A DNA stretch of 64,000 nt from Trigonopsis variabilis (lineage: Eukaryota; Ascomycota; Trigonopsidomycetes; Trigonopsidales; Trigonopsidaceae), in assembly GCA_003707065.3 (NCBI GenBank), contig PPXM03000004.1, positions 1,018,172 through 1,082,171 of the forward strand. The letters run 5' to 3'. Under the pieces are notes generated by a model. The model ran no database searches. It was not told where the DNA came from and worked only from the letters and a program-made list of their open reading frames with translations. The stretch's first letter is position 1. Each line of letters opens with the position of its first letter. Made by a program: the position numbers and the translations under genes. Shown here one piece after another: positions 1-9,770 of this stretch.

Positions 1-898
1 TCGTATGCATTGATCCTGACCGATCAATGACTAGCACAATATTTTTGTCGTTGACCAAATTCGATCCACCGAGTGCTGCAGATACAGAGAGTACTCCAGG
101 GCATGAATTCTGAGGTGGATAATAAAGCGCCTCAGGGGATGCATCATCAGGGATGATTAAAACGAAATCCTTATCAAGACCATTATGTTCATCGCTGAAG
201 GTGACCAAGCCTCGTTCCCCTTCGGTTTGAAAACAAACAGGGTGGCTAGGGCTTGAGACTTTGGAAGTCGTCTCTATAGTGATATTTAGAGCGACTGAAG
301 GGTTAAATGAATCAGCCAGTCGTTCTTTCGCATTTAGCATGCCATCGGATAGGAACGGCCTCCATGTCTTCGGAACAGGGATTGGTTTCGTTCCTGGTGC
401 TAGTCCATATCGAGGAGCAATTGTAGTAGGAATAGTGAACCTTGAGGCTGAAGCCCCGTAATCATAATCGATAAATGCTGCCAGCTCAGTGACCACTCGG
501 ACATAGGCGTTGGGAGGAACATTGCCTAAGTGCAAGGTAGAGACGTCAGGCGTTGCTTCAGATAATAGACCTGCTATCTGAGAATTGTCTACTGCTTTCT
601 TATATTCTAACTCAGCCTCATCCTTTGATCGAACAATCCCATGAACAACTGGTTGATCATTAATCTGAAAGCGAAAACCAGAAATAGTTGCCGAAGAAGG
701 AACTGGAAACAGAAATATCGATTCAGCTTCTTTTTGGAAGGGATTATGGAAAATATGCTCAACCATCAGCGATGCTGCACTCCGTCCAAGCAAAGTCGCC
801 TGGATTTGGATCGAAACAAGATCAAGTTTCTTGTCAGATCCAGGAACAATGATAGATGTCACTGGGCCATGAGGTATTATAGGTTTCGATTCTCTCAT
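1..898 (-). CDS. VIT / von Willebrand factor A domain protein, 3' part beyond the window
   Basis: The reading frame opens with ATG at 898 and runs leftwards without a stop to the edge, so only the first 299 residues are visible. The N-terminal half resembles a VIT domain (vault/inter-alpha-trypsin type), including the stretch IVRSKDEAELEYKKAV. A vWA domain begins at about residue 285 with VLVIDRSGSM, which carries the DxSxS MIDAS metal site. Fungal proteins of this architecture are usually 700-1100 residues and have no settled function. The frame has no intron in the visible part. It is divergent from fis1, with about 790 bp between the starts. The family call is firm; the role is unknown. 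Confidence 0.85.
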   Translation of the reverse strand, partial: MRESKPIIPHGPVTSIIVPGSDKKLDLVSIQIQATLLGRSAASLMVEHIFHNPFQKEAESIFLFPVPSSATISGFRFQINDQPVVHGIVRSKDEAELEYKKAVDNSQIAGLLSEATPDVSTLHLGNVPPNAYVRVVTELAAFIDYDYGASASRFTIPTTIAPRYGLAPGTKPIPVPKTWRPFLSDGMLNAKERLADSFNPSVALNITIETTSKVSSPSHPVCFQTEGERGLVTFSDEHNGLDKDFVLIIPDDASPEALYYPPQNSCPGVLSVSAALGGSNLVNDKNIVLVIDRSGSMHT

Positions 899-1691
899 TT
901 TTAACCTGGAAGTCAACAATAAAACGACAGAAAGAGAAAAGATCCAGATTGGGGACACAGGCGTCATCGTCACGTGCGGCGCATCGATCTCGGGCAGGGA
1001 GGTTAAAAGAAATAATTCGACCAGGTTGGAATAGCCGGATCGAGAAATCGAAAAATTAGCCTTTACCGTCAAGTTATTTAAATGACGCGTACGAGTGGCT
1101 TAGGTCCAGTTGCTTGAGATTATCCAAGATCGAGAAAGATACTGCTTTCCCCACAATAGCTAGATGTCGTGTTAAGAGTAAAGGCAATGATCCGTATTCG
1201 TTACTGTTGATCCTACGGCTTTGTCTCATTTCCCTGGGAGTCTTTTGATGAATCGACTTACAGGTGGTTAAGAGTAAGTGAATAAAGAGCCATTTTTTGG
1301 ACTTTATAAAAGCAATTCTCTGTTTATCGAGAACTGGCTGGAGTTGAAAATTGATCCATGAATAGTGCGTGGCCATATAGATTCAGAACAGAAGGAGAAT
1401 ATATGCTAAGTACTGGACAAAATCTGGCATTGGCTTCTTCTCAGAGATTTAGCTTGTCATCTCTTCATACGTCTATAAAGTGATAGATGACTGCTTTTTA
1501 GACAACCAACCCGAGCGGTCAGAAACAACAAGTCCTCGTACCACGGCAATAGGATATGCTAGCTTCAAGTAATTCTTCGTAGACTCTAGAGTCTCGATAT
1601 ACTCTCATGGTGGGTTGATCACCGATATTCACGTCAGGTTGCATAGGGCATTCCCAACACCCATCTTCATATCGAAATCTAGCAGATAACC
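899..1691. other. Intergenic region between divergent genes
   Basis: This is the likely shared promoter of the VIT/vWA gene and fis1. A 100-residue open frame on the minus strand (1074-1376) resembles no family I know. I see no RNA gene or repeat. Confidence 0.5.
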
Positions 1692-2213
1692 ATGGAGAAG
1701 CTTCCATGTAAGTAGACAGGCCTGGAACAAAGACTAACAGAAGACGCTGCTGATGCCGAAAGGTAAAGAAAATTCCTGAGTCACTAATGATGTAGCCCTT
1801 TAAGTCCTGAAGAACTCGAGGTCCTTCGCCTCCAATATGAGCAAGAAGGAGATCTGGTGACAGTACAGACAAAATTCAATTATGCTTGGGGATTGGTTAA
1901 GAGTAACTCTCGCGCTGATCAACAACTCGGCCTTAGACTGCTGTCCGAGGTATTCCGTGATGCCCCCGGACGGCGAAGAGAATGTCTGTACTATTTTGCC
2001 CTAGGTCACTATAGGTTGGGCAATTATTCCGAGGCTCGCCGATTCAATGAAATTCTGCTGCGCAGAGAACCTACGAACGCCCAGGCTTTAAGCTTGGAGA
2101 AGTTGATCTCCGACAAGGTCAAATATGATGGTTTGATTGGTATGGCGATTGTGGGTGGCCTTGTCGCTGCAGGAGGTGTTCTCATCGGAGCTCTGGCAAG
2201 GAATAAACGGTGA
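1692..2213 (+). CDS. fis1: Mitochondrial fission protein Fis1
   Basis: Fis1 is a tail-anchored outer-membrane adaptor of mitochondria and peroxisomes that helps recruit the dynamin fission machinery. I join three exons: 1692-1707, 1744-1762 and 1796-2213. The introns are 36 and 33 nt (GTAAGT...AG with a CTAAC, GTAAAG...AG with a CTAAT). The joined protein has 150 residues, close to the usual 150-155. It begins [20 protein letters not shown], as fungal Fis1 does. The TPR-like core contains [10 protein letters not shown] and RRRECLYY, followed by a C-terminal membrane segment and a basic tail (RNKR). The third exon alone would lack the N-terminal arm. Exons of 16 and 19 nt are unusually small. 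Identification is certain, and the splice pattern is strongly supported because it restores the conserved N-terminus. Confidence 0.93.
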
Positions 2214-2554
2214 TCTTCTCATGATTGGTTCGTCTCTTAAGTATTTCTTTCTGTCCTACTCCGAATCTACCCCAGATCTAAAGCAATCGACAGATTAACT
2301 CTGTATTCCATTGTCTAGCATTCGTACCCTCTCATATACTCACTATCATATACCATCTACCAACTATCAACGCTATCAGTCGCTCTCTGTCTACAGTCGC
2401 ATTCAAATCCTCAAAACAACCACCTCTTGTGTGGCATACACCTGTGACAAAATATCTCATCAATCTTCTCATTGACGTAATAAGGATCTATCATCCTCTG
2501 CAGAGTTGCTATAATCGTAAAGCCATCTTGTTAATCTTGGCAACATAGCAACCC
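2214..2554. other. 3' spacer between convergent fis1 and end3
   Basis: No gene, repeat or RNA is visible. It presumably holds the two 3' UTRs and terminators. Confidence 0.5.
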
Positions 2555-4072
2555 TTATTTCGCCTGACGTATCTCACCTAGAAGTGTATCAAGCTCCGCT
2601 TGTCGCTTAGCATAATGAGCTTCTAGTCCATCTACTTGATCTTTAATCAGTTTGATTTCTTCTTCAGCTTCTGCCAATTCTTTGTCTTGTCCACCACCAT
2701 TTATCTTCGCGCTTCCAGATTGAAGATCTTTTAGAATTCCCCGCTTATAATTATACATTTGTTCCAATTCTCGTCGCACAACAGCGGTCGTAGTACTCCC
2801 GCTTCCAGTGCGTCGATCAGCAGCGGCTCTTTCGGCCTTGGCGACTTGCTCCTCGAGGTTGGCAAGTTGCCTCTTAAGACGAACTACCTCCCAATCAGTG
2901 TCTCTTGTTGAAGAGAAATCTGTACCTTCAGATTGGTCCCACGACTTTCCGCCGTCTGCCTTCAATCGGCCCCCACCCAACCCTAGACGGTCAAGATAAC
3001 TAGCCGCGAAATCAGTCTTCTTTTTCTGAGCCGGTAAACGTAGTGGGTCTTCAGCTTCTCTTGAAAACCTGGTGCTCGAATCGTCGTAATTTTCATTAAC
3101 GTTGTAGTTAATTTGCTTATGTTCAAACGTAGCACGTAAAGAAGCCGGAACAGAATGAGGGACTCTGACACCATTTTGGCGTTGATTGAGAACGTGGAGG
3201 AACACTAAAGTCTGATCACGGCCAATGGTCTCATCTGATTTAGGATTGATCAAATTCCAAGCAGATGATATATCAACTTGAGGAATATCTAGCCCTTCAT
3301 AAAGCTCTCGAAGGCTGTTAAATGATATCTGACCTCGCCGGTCACAGTTAGCATTATAAATGGCTTCATATTTTGCTCGATCTTGAGGAGAAATATACCA
3401 GTCAAAATCAGATGACAAACCTAAGTTTTCATCATCATCTGAATCATAAGACACGGGCTGGTGATTTTGTCGTCCTGCGCTCAGTGCCGCTTTCGCCGTC
3501 ACAAGATGCGCCTTATCTGCTGGAATTAACCAGTTGGGTAAGGCATCAGGAATTTCACTATAGGCCTATAAGTTAGCAGAGTTATTAAGGAAAGAGAAGA
3601 AATATCGCAGAATTAGCGCTAAGTATTGTAGATGTGCAAGAAGTAAAGTCTTTTCAGGTGTGAAAGAGAATTGACGCTAAGAAAACAACTTCTGCTGCTT
3701 GAATCATGTAACTCCATAACCATTGATAATTTATCATCATCATTATTAGAATTATAAATCAAGTTTGGAGAGGTTCCCACTTACACCATTAATAAGGTCA
3801 AATATCAGTCTCATGGCTACACAGAACTCTTCAAAGTCCAGATTTCCATCGCCATCGACATCTAAACGTTAATAACAATTGATGAAACATTACTCACCAG
3901 CCAAATCCCATATCTTCTCCAGTTGCCAATCTTGGAGGCCTGAGTTCTTGAGAACAACGGCAGCTTGATCACCAGAAAGTAATCCATTGACAGGATTCAG
4001 CCCAGAAAATATCTCCCAATACTTTGTTATTTCCCATTGTTCAATTTGCTTCGGTTTTTCACTTTGCTGCAT
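2555..4072 (-). CDS. end3: Actin cytoskeleton-regulatory complex protein End3
   Basis: End3 is an EH-domain protein of the Pan1-End3-Sla1 endocytic coat. I join exons 4072-3898, 3861-3785 and 3565-2555, giving 420 residues. The first EH domain has [16 protein letters not shown] and the calcium-binding loop [13 protein letters not shown], which is split by the first intron. A second, degenerate EH domain follows around residues 130-215. The C-terminal third is a coiled coil ([16 protein letters not shown]) typical of the family. The start at 4072 places the methionine just before the first EH helix; a methionine 15 codons upstream is possible. Intron 1 is 36 nt but intron 2 is 219 nt, far above the local norm. 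The gene is divergent from rrg7. Confidence 0.92.
3648..3748 (-). ncRNA. Possible C/D-box snoRNA inside the long end3 intron
   Basis: On the minus strand the 219-nt intron 2 of end3 has an ATGATGA box at 3743-3734 (two overlapping registers) and a CTGA box at 3657-3654, about 85 nt apart. That spacing fits a C/D snoRNA. I could not show a convincing terminal stem or a guide match, so this is a guess prompted mainly by the outlying intron length. Confidence 0.2.
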
Positions 4073-4329
4073 CTCGTCGTTCCTAACACCGGTTAGCAGG
4101 ACGTATCGAAGTCCCAAGTCGACTGTCTCTATCTCTCATGATGTCCTCCCAGTAACACCACCAAGATCTTTATTCGACTGTCGCCGGGAAGAACTAGTCT
4201 TTATACTTATACCGAAGCTGAACTTAGTCACCCTTTATCAGGGCTTAATTGCCGATTAAGGTCTTCTTACTTAACTTCTCTGTGATTTGAGAATCATTCT
4301 ATAGATCAACTTCACTGTGAATCTATTGG

Positions 4330-4965
4330 ATGTCCCGACCGCAGTTAAGGCTGCTTTCAAAATTTTCTAAACTTCGATCACATTCCAGTCTAGAGACGTT
4401 CCTAGCACAGTATGGCCCTCCTTCAACGAATGATCCACCATCGACGTATTACAAAGGTACCCTCTATGAATATACAGTCATGAATGCATTAGAACTTTTC
4501 TCCTCCGGGCGATCTTCCTCACGAAGTCGAAATAAGTTTCCTCCAATGATGCTGGTCAGATGCGGGGGAGCTAATGACCAAGGTGTTGATCTACGTGGTA
4601 TCTGGCCTTTGGGACACTCTGCTATTCCTCTAATTGTTCAATGCAAAAACCATGAAAAAGAAATATCCCCATCTGTTCTCCGCGAATTGAAAGGATCCAC
4701 ATCTGCCGGTGAGTTGTCTATTATTGCTACGCCTCGCGATGTTTCAACGAAATTTTTGAAATCTATGGCGAGTTCTGATATCCCTTCAGTTTATTGTCGT
4801 ATCTCTACTTACGAAGATGGTGGTGAGATGACTGCATTTTATTGGAATTTGAATGCTCAAAAGGCTCTCGAACCATTCGTCCAGCTCGCTCATGTCCGGC
4901 GCAAAAATGAAGAGGACTGGCATTCCTATCCTATGCTTATGCGGCGAGCATCCATAAATTCCTAG
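4330..4965 (+). CDS. rrg7: Rrg7-like mitochondrial protein (DUF2034)
   Basis: This 211-residue single-exon protein resembles Rrg7 ('required for respiratory growth'), a mitochondrial protein with a restriction-endonuclease-like fold. The visible signature is GANDQGVDLRGIW followed by IVQCKNHEK, the D...QxK arrangement of Mrr-type nucleases. The basic, arginine-rich first 20 residues suit a mitochondrial targeting peptide. The biochemical role of the family is not established. It is divergent from end3 (257 bp between starts) and convergent with bst1 (120 bp between stops). Confidence 0.8.
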   Translation: MSRPQLRLLSKFSKLRSHSSLETFLAQYGPPSTNDPPSTYYKGTLYEYTVMNALELFSSGRSSSRSRNKFPPMMLVRCGGANDQGVDLRGIWPLGHSAIPLIVQCKNHEKEISPSVLRELKGSTSAGELSIIATPRDVSTKFLKSMASSDIPSVYCRISTYEDGGEMTAFYWNLNAQKALEPFVQLAHVRRKNEEDWHSYPMLMRRASINS

Positions 4966-5085
4966 GGTTTCTCCTTGAATGACTACAGCGAGGTCAAAGA
5001 ACACTAGATTTAAGAAATGAAATGCATATGAAAAACTCAAACATATAATACAGTTGGCTTATTATACAGAGCTCTTGAGATACTT

Positions 5086-8000
5086 TTAGGAATGGGCAAC
5101 ATATGTCACAAGAAGCCATCCAGCAAATATATTTGCTAGATGATGTAGATAATATGCATGCATCACTCCATACCCGATAACGTACCATGCAATAAATGCG
5201 AGTATACTACTCGAGACAAATTTCCACCACCCAGATGAACGGGGAATGATTTTTCCACTAGCCACTTTCTCCACCAAAAACATAACCGGTACAATCGACA
5301 GCAAGTTATGACTAGAAGCAAAAGGCATGTTCCATCTCACCGACAAGTTATGAATCCACACGATTAGAAGGGTAACATTCACCGGAACAGTCCATAGTAA
5401 AAGAGTCAATAAACTCTGACAATAGTTGGAGAAGTTTATAAGCTGATCGACGGTCATCTTATTAATCGCAGCTGATGATGGTCCAAAAGAGCGAACCTTA
5501 AGTGCCACTCTTGCTTTTACTGAATTACTTAACTGGATAAGCGTAGCGACAACGAAAGCGAACTGATATGGTACCACAATGGCGACCAGAAAGGATAGAA
5601 TGCCCATCATTATCCACCTCCTCCACATCACTTTCCCAGGAGCAGCTCTTTCGAACAATGGAGCGGAGCCAGAGAGTATCCTTTTGCGAAACAACGACAA
5701 CCAAGCATAATAGACGAATGCAAATATCGAAATGATAGCCTCGAGCACAAAATTCACAGCTATACATGTACCAGTTGACAGCAAAACAAACAACGGGCCA
5801 AGAAACCAAAAGGAGTTATCTTGCAAACCTAGGAAAAACTCCCTCTGAGGCGTCTGTTTGTTCAACAGCGTACTGCCATCATCGGTGAACACTCCAGCTC
5901 CTGCGGTAGCCAGGCCGCCAGTTCCCGAAGGCCCGCTGTCTTTACTATTGAGAAAGGATTGGCCAACAGCAGAAGAGCTTAAGAAACAGAGAATTATGGA
6001 GACAATGAGCAGCTTGGAGAGCCATTGTGATACAAATATCGATAAGCCCTCCTTGAATGATATAAAGACTCCCGTGTCATCATAACGGCGGAATTGAATT
6101 AACATCACAATTGCAACGACAAGAAGAGGAAAGCAAGCCAGGGCGGTTCGGTAGCGGAGTACCAAGTTCCCAAGACTTCCCAGGACATCGAGTTCAACAT
6201 TCATAGTCAGTTTATCTTTTATAAAAGGATCTATCCATAGTTGAAGATGAACGTGCTCGCCATGTCTCGCACCAACAGAATGTGGCATATACGGGGCCAT
6301 ACCCCCATGAGAGCTGATATCAGCAGCAGTGAAATTAGAGAAAAACTTGCTTTCAAAAGGCTCGTTGACATATTGACGAAGCAGTGGTGGAAAGAATGCT
6401 TGTTGACGATCATTTTGAGAGGATGGCTCTCTAGAAAGGCGAACTTTATAAGAAAGCAACCCACTAAAAGCGCTCTGGATATTAATTTTCATCATTGTCG
6501 GTCTATTTTTTGGGATCTCCAAAGATGCTCCACCTAAAGCGAGCTGCCAGTTTGCCGAATCGATTGTGATAGTGTTACTAGCACTATCTACCATCTCAGC
6601 CAAAACGAATCCCTTCCGCGGACTATCAGCAAGGCTAAACAGCGATATAAAATCGTATTCAGCAACTTCGGAAAGGTTATATTGCATATAAAATAAAGGC
6701 TTTTCGTCTCTCGAATCCAAATGAGAAAATGGAAGGATAACAGCGTCCTCACCAACATTCTTACAGTATAAGTCTGTGCCAGCAGATCTTCCACTGCTTG
6801 TTTCGCTTTGCTCTCGGAAATCGACCGTGCTCAAAGAAAGAGTTTCAGCAAGTGACAATTTCGGAGCATAAGCATATTTGCATAAAGCCACTTCCAGGCC
6901 GATATCCGCAGGAACGAAAGAGGGCTCCTCTTGGGATACAGATATTCTTGAATGCAAAGCAAAATCGGTTAAAAGAGTAAACATAAGGTCGTTTCGGGGA
7001 GGAGAAGCAGGAGGGATTGGGAACAAGTAGTTCCGCCTACCAGTTATAGAATCTAGAGATACCCGTCTTTTAAAAGGTAGAATGGATTCGGAAATATCCC
7101 CAAGCTTTAAAAGCACATCGGGAGTTGTACTTGACGAACTAAGCGGTTTCAGGTCTGGTTCCAGTCCAGTTAGTAGATATTGCCTGAAAATGTCCATTCG
7201 CTCCTTCACTGGAACCGTTTTTGAAGGTACAGTACTATCCACGATAGAAAGGAGTGCTAGAGCAATGCTTTTTCGGATCTGATCACACCAGACAATGGCT
7301 TGATGGTCCACGCTAGTCCATGCCTCTGGAATGGAAGAAGAAAACACCGTAAATCCATGGCTGAGAGGTACCAAAGAAGAAACCGATGTATAATCGGAAG
7401 GTACAACCTGATCGAGCTTACCTCCTGCAATGGAGACAAGGGTGACGCCGATCAGAGGATTGCGGCCCACAAGATCATAAGAATAAGAGTCCCTCCAATA
7501 ACGGTTTACCTTCTTATAAATGCGAACAATGTCCCAATCAAAAGTAGCCGGTGGCAGAGCGTGGGGAGTTGATAGCGTGATGATTGTATTCACTGAGTCA
7601 GCAACATAATCATTTAATGTTACGACTGTGCGAGCCACTATACCACCCATAGAATGGCCCAGTAAGATGACTGACTTTGGAGCAACCACTCCTTCTCCTT
7701 CAGTGCTTTCGTCTTTATAGAGAGACAAAATATAAGCTATAGCACTGTTACAATATTCGGCTTGATCCAAGAGAGTTCTGCCATGAAAAGCAGTGAAATC
7801 CTCGTTAAAATCAGCAGTGAAAAAGTCCAATTTCTGAGACTTCATTTTGTGAGGTAAGTGGGCAGATGAAGCTAGAGATTGATAGAGGTAGGATGACGCT
7901 GCAGCTATGGCACGGACTTGACGATAGCTTCCAGCATTCCCTGGAATGAAAAGGACCGGGACACCCTCCGGTCGCAAGGTATCATCAACTCCTTGTTCGC

Positions 8001-8451
8001 GATACAGAAAGAGTGAATATTTCGAAGCATACTCGGTGAATTTGGTGTCAAATCCTTTCAGTCGAACATAGGAAGGTATCATATAAGACATGCGACAGCC
8101 ATTATTGTCCAACTGTAGACCGGTGAATGAGTAATAAACTAAGAGCAGAAAGACAATAGTAAAGCAACTAAGGATCGAAGTAAGCTTATATGGACTCTTA
8201 GATTTATAAGGTGCATGCATCGTCGAAGAGGGCTTTTCAGACTGATTCGGAGATTCGGCAGGCATTGTATGACCCTTTGAAGGAGCAGCCTTGTTTTTGC
8301 CTGATCGCGAATCGGAACTCTGAGATCGAGATCCTTCACTGGAACTCGAATACCTGGATGTATAATTATCTAGGTTTGAACATCTAGATGATAAACTGAG
8401 ATTGTTATAGGACCGGTCTCCCGATTCTGAACTTTCAATAAATTTGGACAC
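5086..8451 (-). CDS. bst1: GPI inositol-deacylase (Bst1 / PGAP1)
   Basis: Bst1 removes the acyl chain from the inositol of GPI anchors in the ER, which helps GPI proteins leave the ER and links to ER quality control. The PGAP1 hydrolase domain has VPVLFIPGNAGSYR and the catalytic serine in LLGHSMGG (about residue 267 of the open frame). A membrane segment lies near residues 90-110, and several hydrophobic segments fill the last third. The frame is open for 1121 codons, but its first codon is GTG, directly after a TTTTTTAG that looks like a splice acceptor. The true start is therefore either an upstream exon I could not find or ATG at 8265 (1059 residues). The Ser-rich 62 residues in question look like real coding sequence, so I favour a missing first exon. 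Confidence 0.9.
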   Translation of the reverse strand: MSKFIESSESGDRSYNNLSLSSRCSNLDNYTSRYSSSSEGSRSQSSDSRSGKNKAAPSKGHTMPAESPNQSEKPSSTMHAPYKSKSPYKLTSILSCFTIVFLLLVYYSFTGLQLDNNGCRMSYMIPSYVRLKGFDTKFTEYASKYSLFLYREQGVDDTLRPEGVPVLFIPGNAGSYRQVRAIAAASSYLYQSLASSAHLPHKMKSQKLDFFTADFNEDFTAFHGRTLLDQAEYCNSAIAYILSLYKDESTEGEGVVAPKSVILLGHSMGGIVARTVVTLNDYVADSVNTIITLSTPHALPPATFDWDIVRIYKKVNRYWRDSYSYDLVGRNPLIGVTLVSIAGGKLDQVVPSDYTSVSSLVPLSHGFTVFSSSIPEAWTSVDHQAIVWCDQIRKSIALALLSIVDSTVPSKTVPVKERMDIFRQYLLTGLEPDLKPLSSSSTTPDVLLKLGDISESILPFKRRVSLDSITGRRNYLFPIPPASPPRNDLMFTLLTDFALHSRISVSQEEPSFVPADIGLEVALCKYAYAPKLSLAETLSLSTVDFREQSETSSGRSAGTDLYCKNVGEDAVILPFSHLDSRDEKPLFYMQYNLSEVAEYDFISLFSLADSPRKGFVLAEMVDSASNTITIDSANWQLALGGASLEIPKNRPTMMKINIQSAFSGLLSYKVRLSREPSSQNDRQQAFFPPLLRQYVNEPFESKFFSNFTAADISSHGGMAPYMPHSVGARHGEHVHLQLWIDPFIKDKLTMNVELDVLGSLGNLVLRYRTALACFPLLVVAIVMLIQFRRYDDTGVFISFKEGLSIFVSQWLSKLLIVSIILCFLSSSAVGQSFLNSKDSGPSGTGGLATAGAGVFTDDGSTLLNKQTPQREFFLGLQDNSFWFLGPLFVLLSTGTCIAVNFVLEAIISIFAFVYYAWLSLFRKRILSGSAPLFERAAPGKVMWRRWIMMGILSFLVAIVVPYQFAFVVATLIQLSNSVKARVALKVRSFGPSSAAINKMTVDQLINFSNYCQSLLTLLLWTVPVNVTLLIVWIHNLSVRWNMPFASSHNLLSIVPVMFLVEKVASGKIIPRSSGWWKFVSSSILAFIAWYVIGYGVMHAYYLHHLANIFAGWLLVTYVAHS

Positions 8452-9770
8452 CTAAAAAACTGCACAGCATTCTAGCACTACATTTGCTTCCAGCTATCTA
8501 TAACTGCCAACAAAGCCTTCTAGACTGGCTTTTTCTTCACTTGAAAGGACTTGAAACAATCGTAGCAGGCTGTAGCTATCGTCCTTTAGCAAATGTGCAG
8601 ACTCGTTATAGATAGAAACCAGAAGGATCGTAGTACTAAGTTTCGCATAATGTTAGAGGTCAACAAACAAATATAGCTCACTTTTGCCTTCTCAGGCATG
8701 TCTGACTCTAGGCAGTCCAAGCTTAGAAAGATCGGAGTTGTTTCTCAGACTGCGTTAATGAGAACTATAGTCTTCAAAAGCCCCAGTTAAGACAGTATAG
8801 GAGAATAGCGATGATGAATGACCGAGAAAAAGGAAGGTCAGGTGGAGTTTCCACTTCGCAGACGCTGAGCTTTTTCAGTACTCAATCGAAATCGGTTGCC
8901 GTTGACAGTCAAGCAACTCTTTCTGGTGGTAAGCTTTGTCCCCTTTATAGCATATGTCGTCTCTCACACCTGGATTCCAATGTATGACGACAACGGCTCT
9001 CCATTCTAGGAATTCGAACTTGAACGAATTGACAAATGTCCAGAAGATATCAATATCATATCTAATGCCTAGTAGATCGTGAGTCGAGCCACTTGTAGCC
9101 TGATCTACCTAATGTACTTGAGGCTGATATGATAGGAATTGCCGCAGGTCAGTATCATGTCTCGTTCATTCCGAGATAGCCATCGTCCAATCAATTATTG
9201 CATATTTTGTCAGTCACTATCCCACAATTTCGCTATCATCACTTTGAACGAGGGGACTATGGATAAGGTGTGATTTTATTTCTGGATATGTGATCTATGC
9301 TCTGTAGGTATTAGATGTCCGTTCAGGAACCTAATTCCCTTTAATAGCCGTGGATTGCCATAATTTACATGCCAAGAACTCTTGACGCTTTACTTGATAA
9401 ACAATGGTAGAACAATCAGTATGTCCCTAGGATTTCACTCTTGGCAATACTAAGATTCTTTTCCGAAAAAGAAGATGCTTCAAGCCCTTGTCTCTAGAGT
9501 AAGACTTCTAGATACTAACTACCTTGAGAACTACAGCAATTTTGCCATAACAGAAACAAGAGCAATCTTTGTATAGTATACAATAGTTGATTCTATCTGT
9601 AATTTCAGACAGAAATATATATAGTACAAGTACGTTCGTCTGGTTATTGGCAGAAATCATGAGACTCCAGTAAAACACGTCTTACCAAGAGCAAGCTATC
9701 CTGAAATTCCCTGAAGTGGCTGCTCTGCGATTGAGCGACAAGGGGTTTTCGTATCAAGACTCGACAAAGA
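8452..9770. other. 1.3-kb gap with a possible small gene
   Basis: On the plus strand an ATG at 8811 opens a 40-codon Ser/Thr-rich frame (with LSFFSTQSKSVAVDSQ) that ends at a good donor, GTAAGC, near 8928. The next acceptor, CTAG just before 9010, gives a phase that hits a stop, so I cannot assemble a gene. The region may hold the missing 5' exon of bst1 on the minus strand. Nothing else is recognisable. Confidence 0.35.

Noticed and set aside
1519-1872. 117-residue open frame on the minus strand
   Set aside because: It is antisense to the fis1 exons, whose splice structure restores a conserved protein, and its own sequence matches no family.
8811-9300. Possible multi-exon small gene on the plus strand
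   Set aside because: Every acceptor I tried gives an early stop or a tiny product; kept only as a note in the gap.
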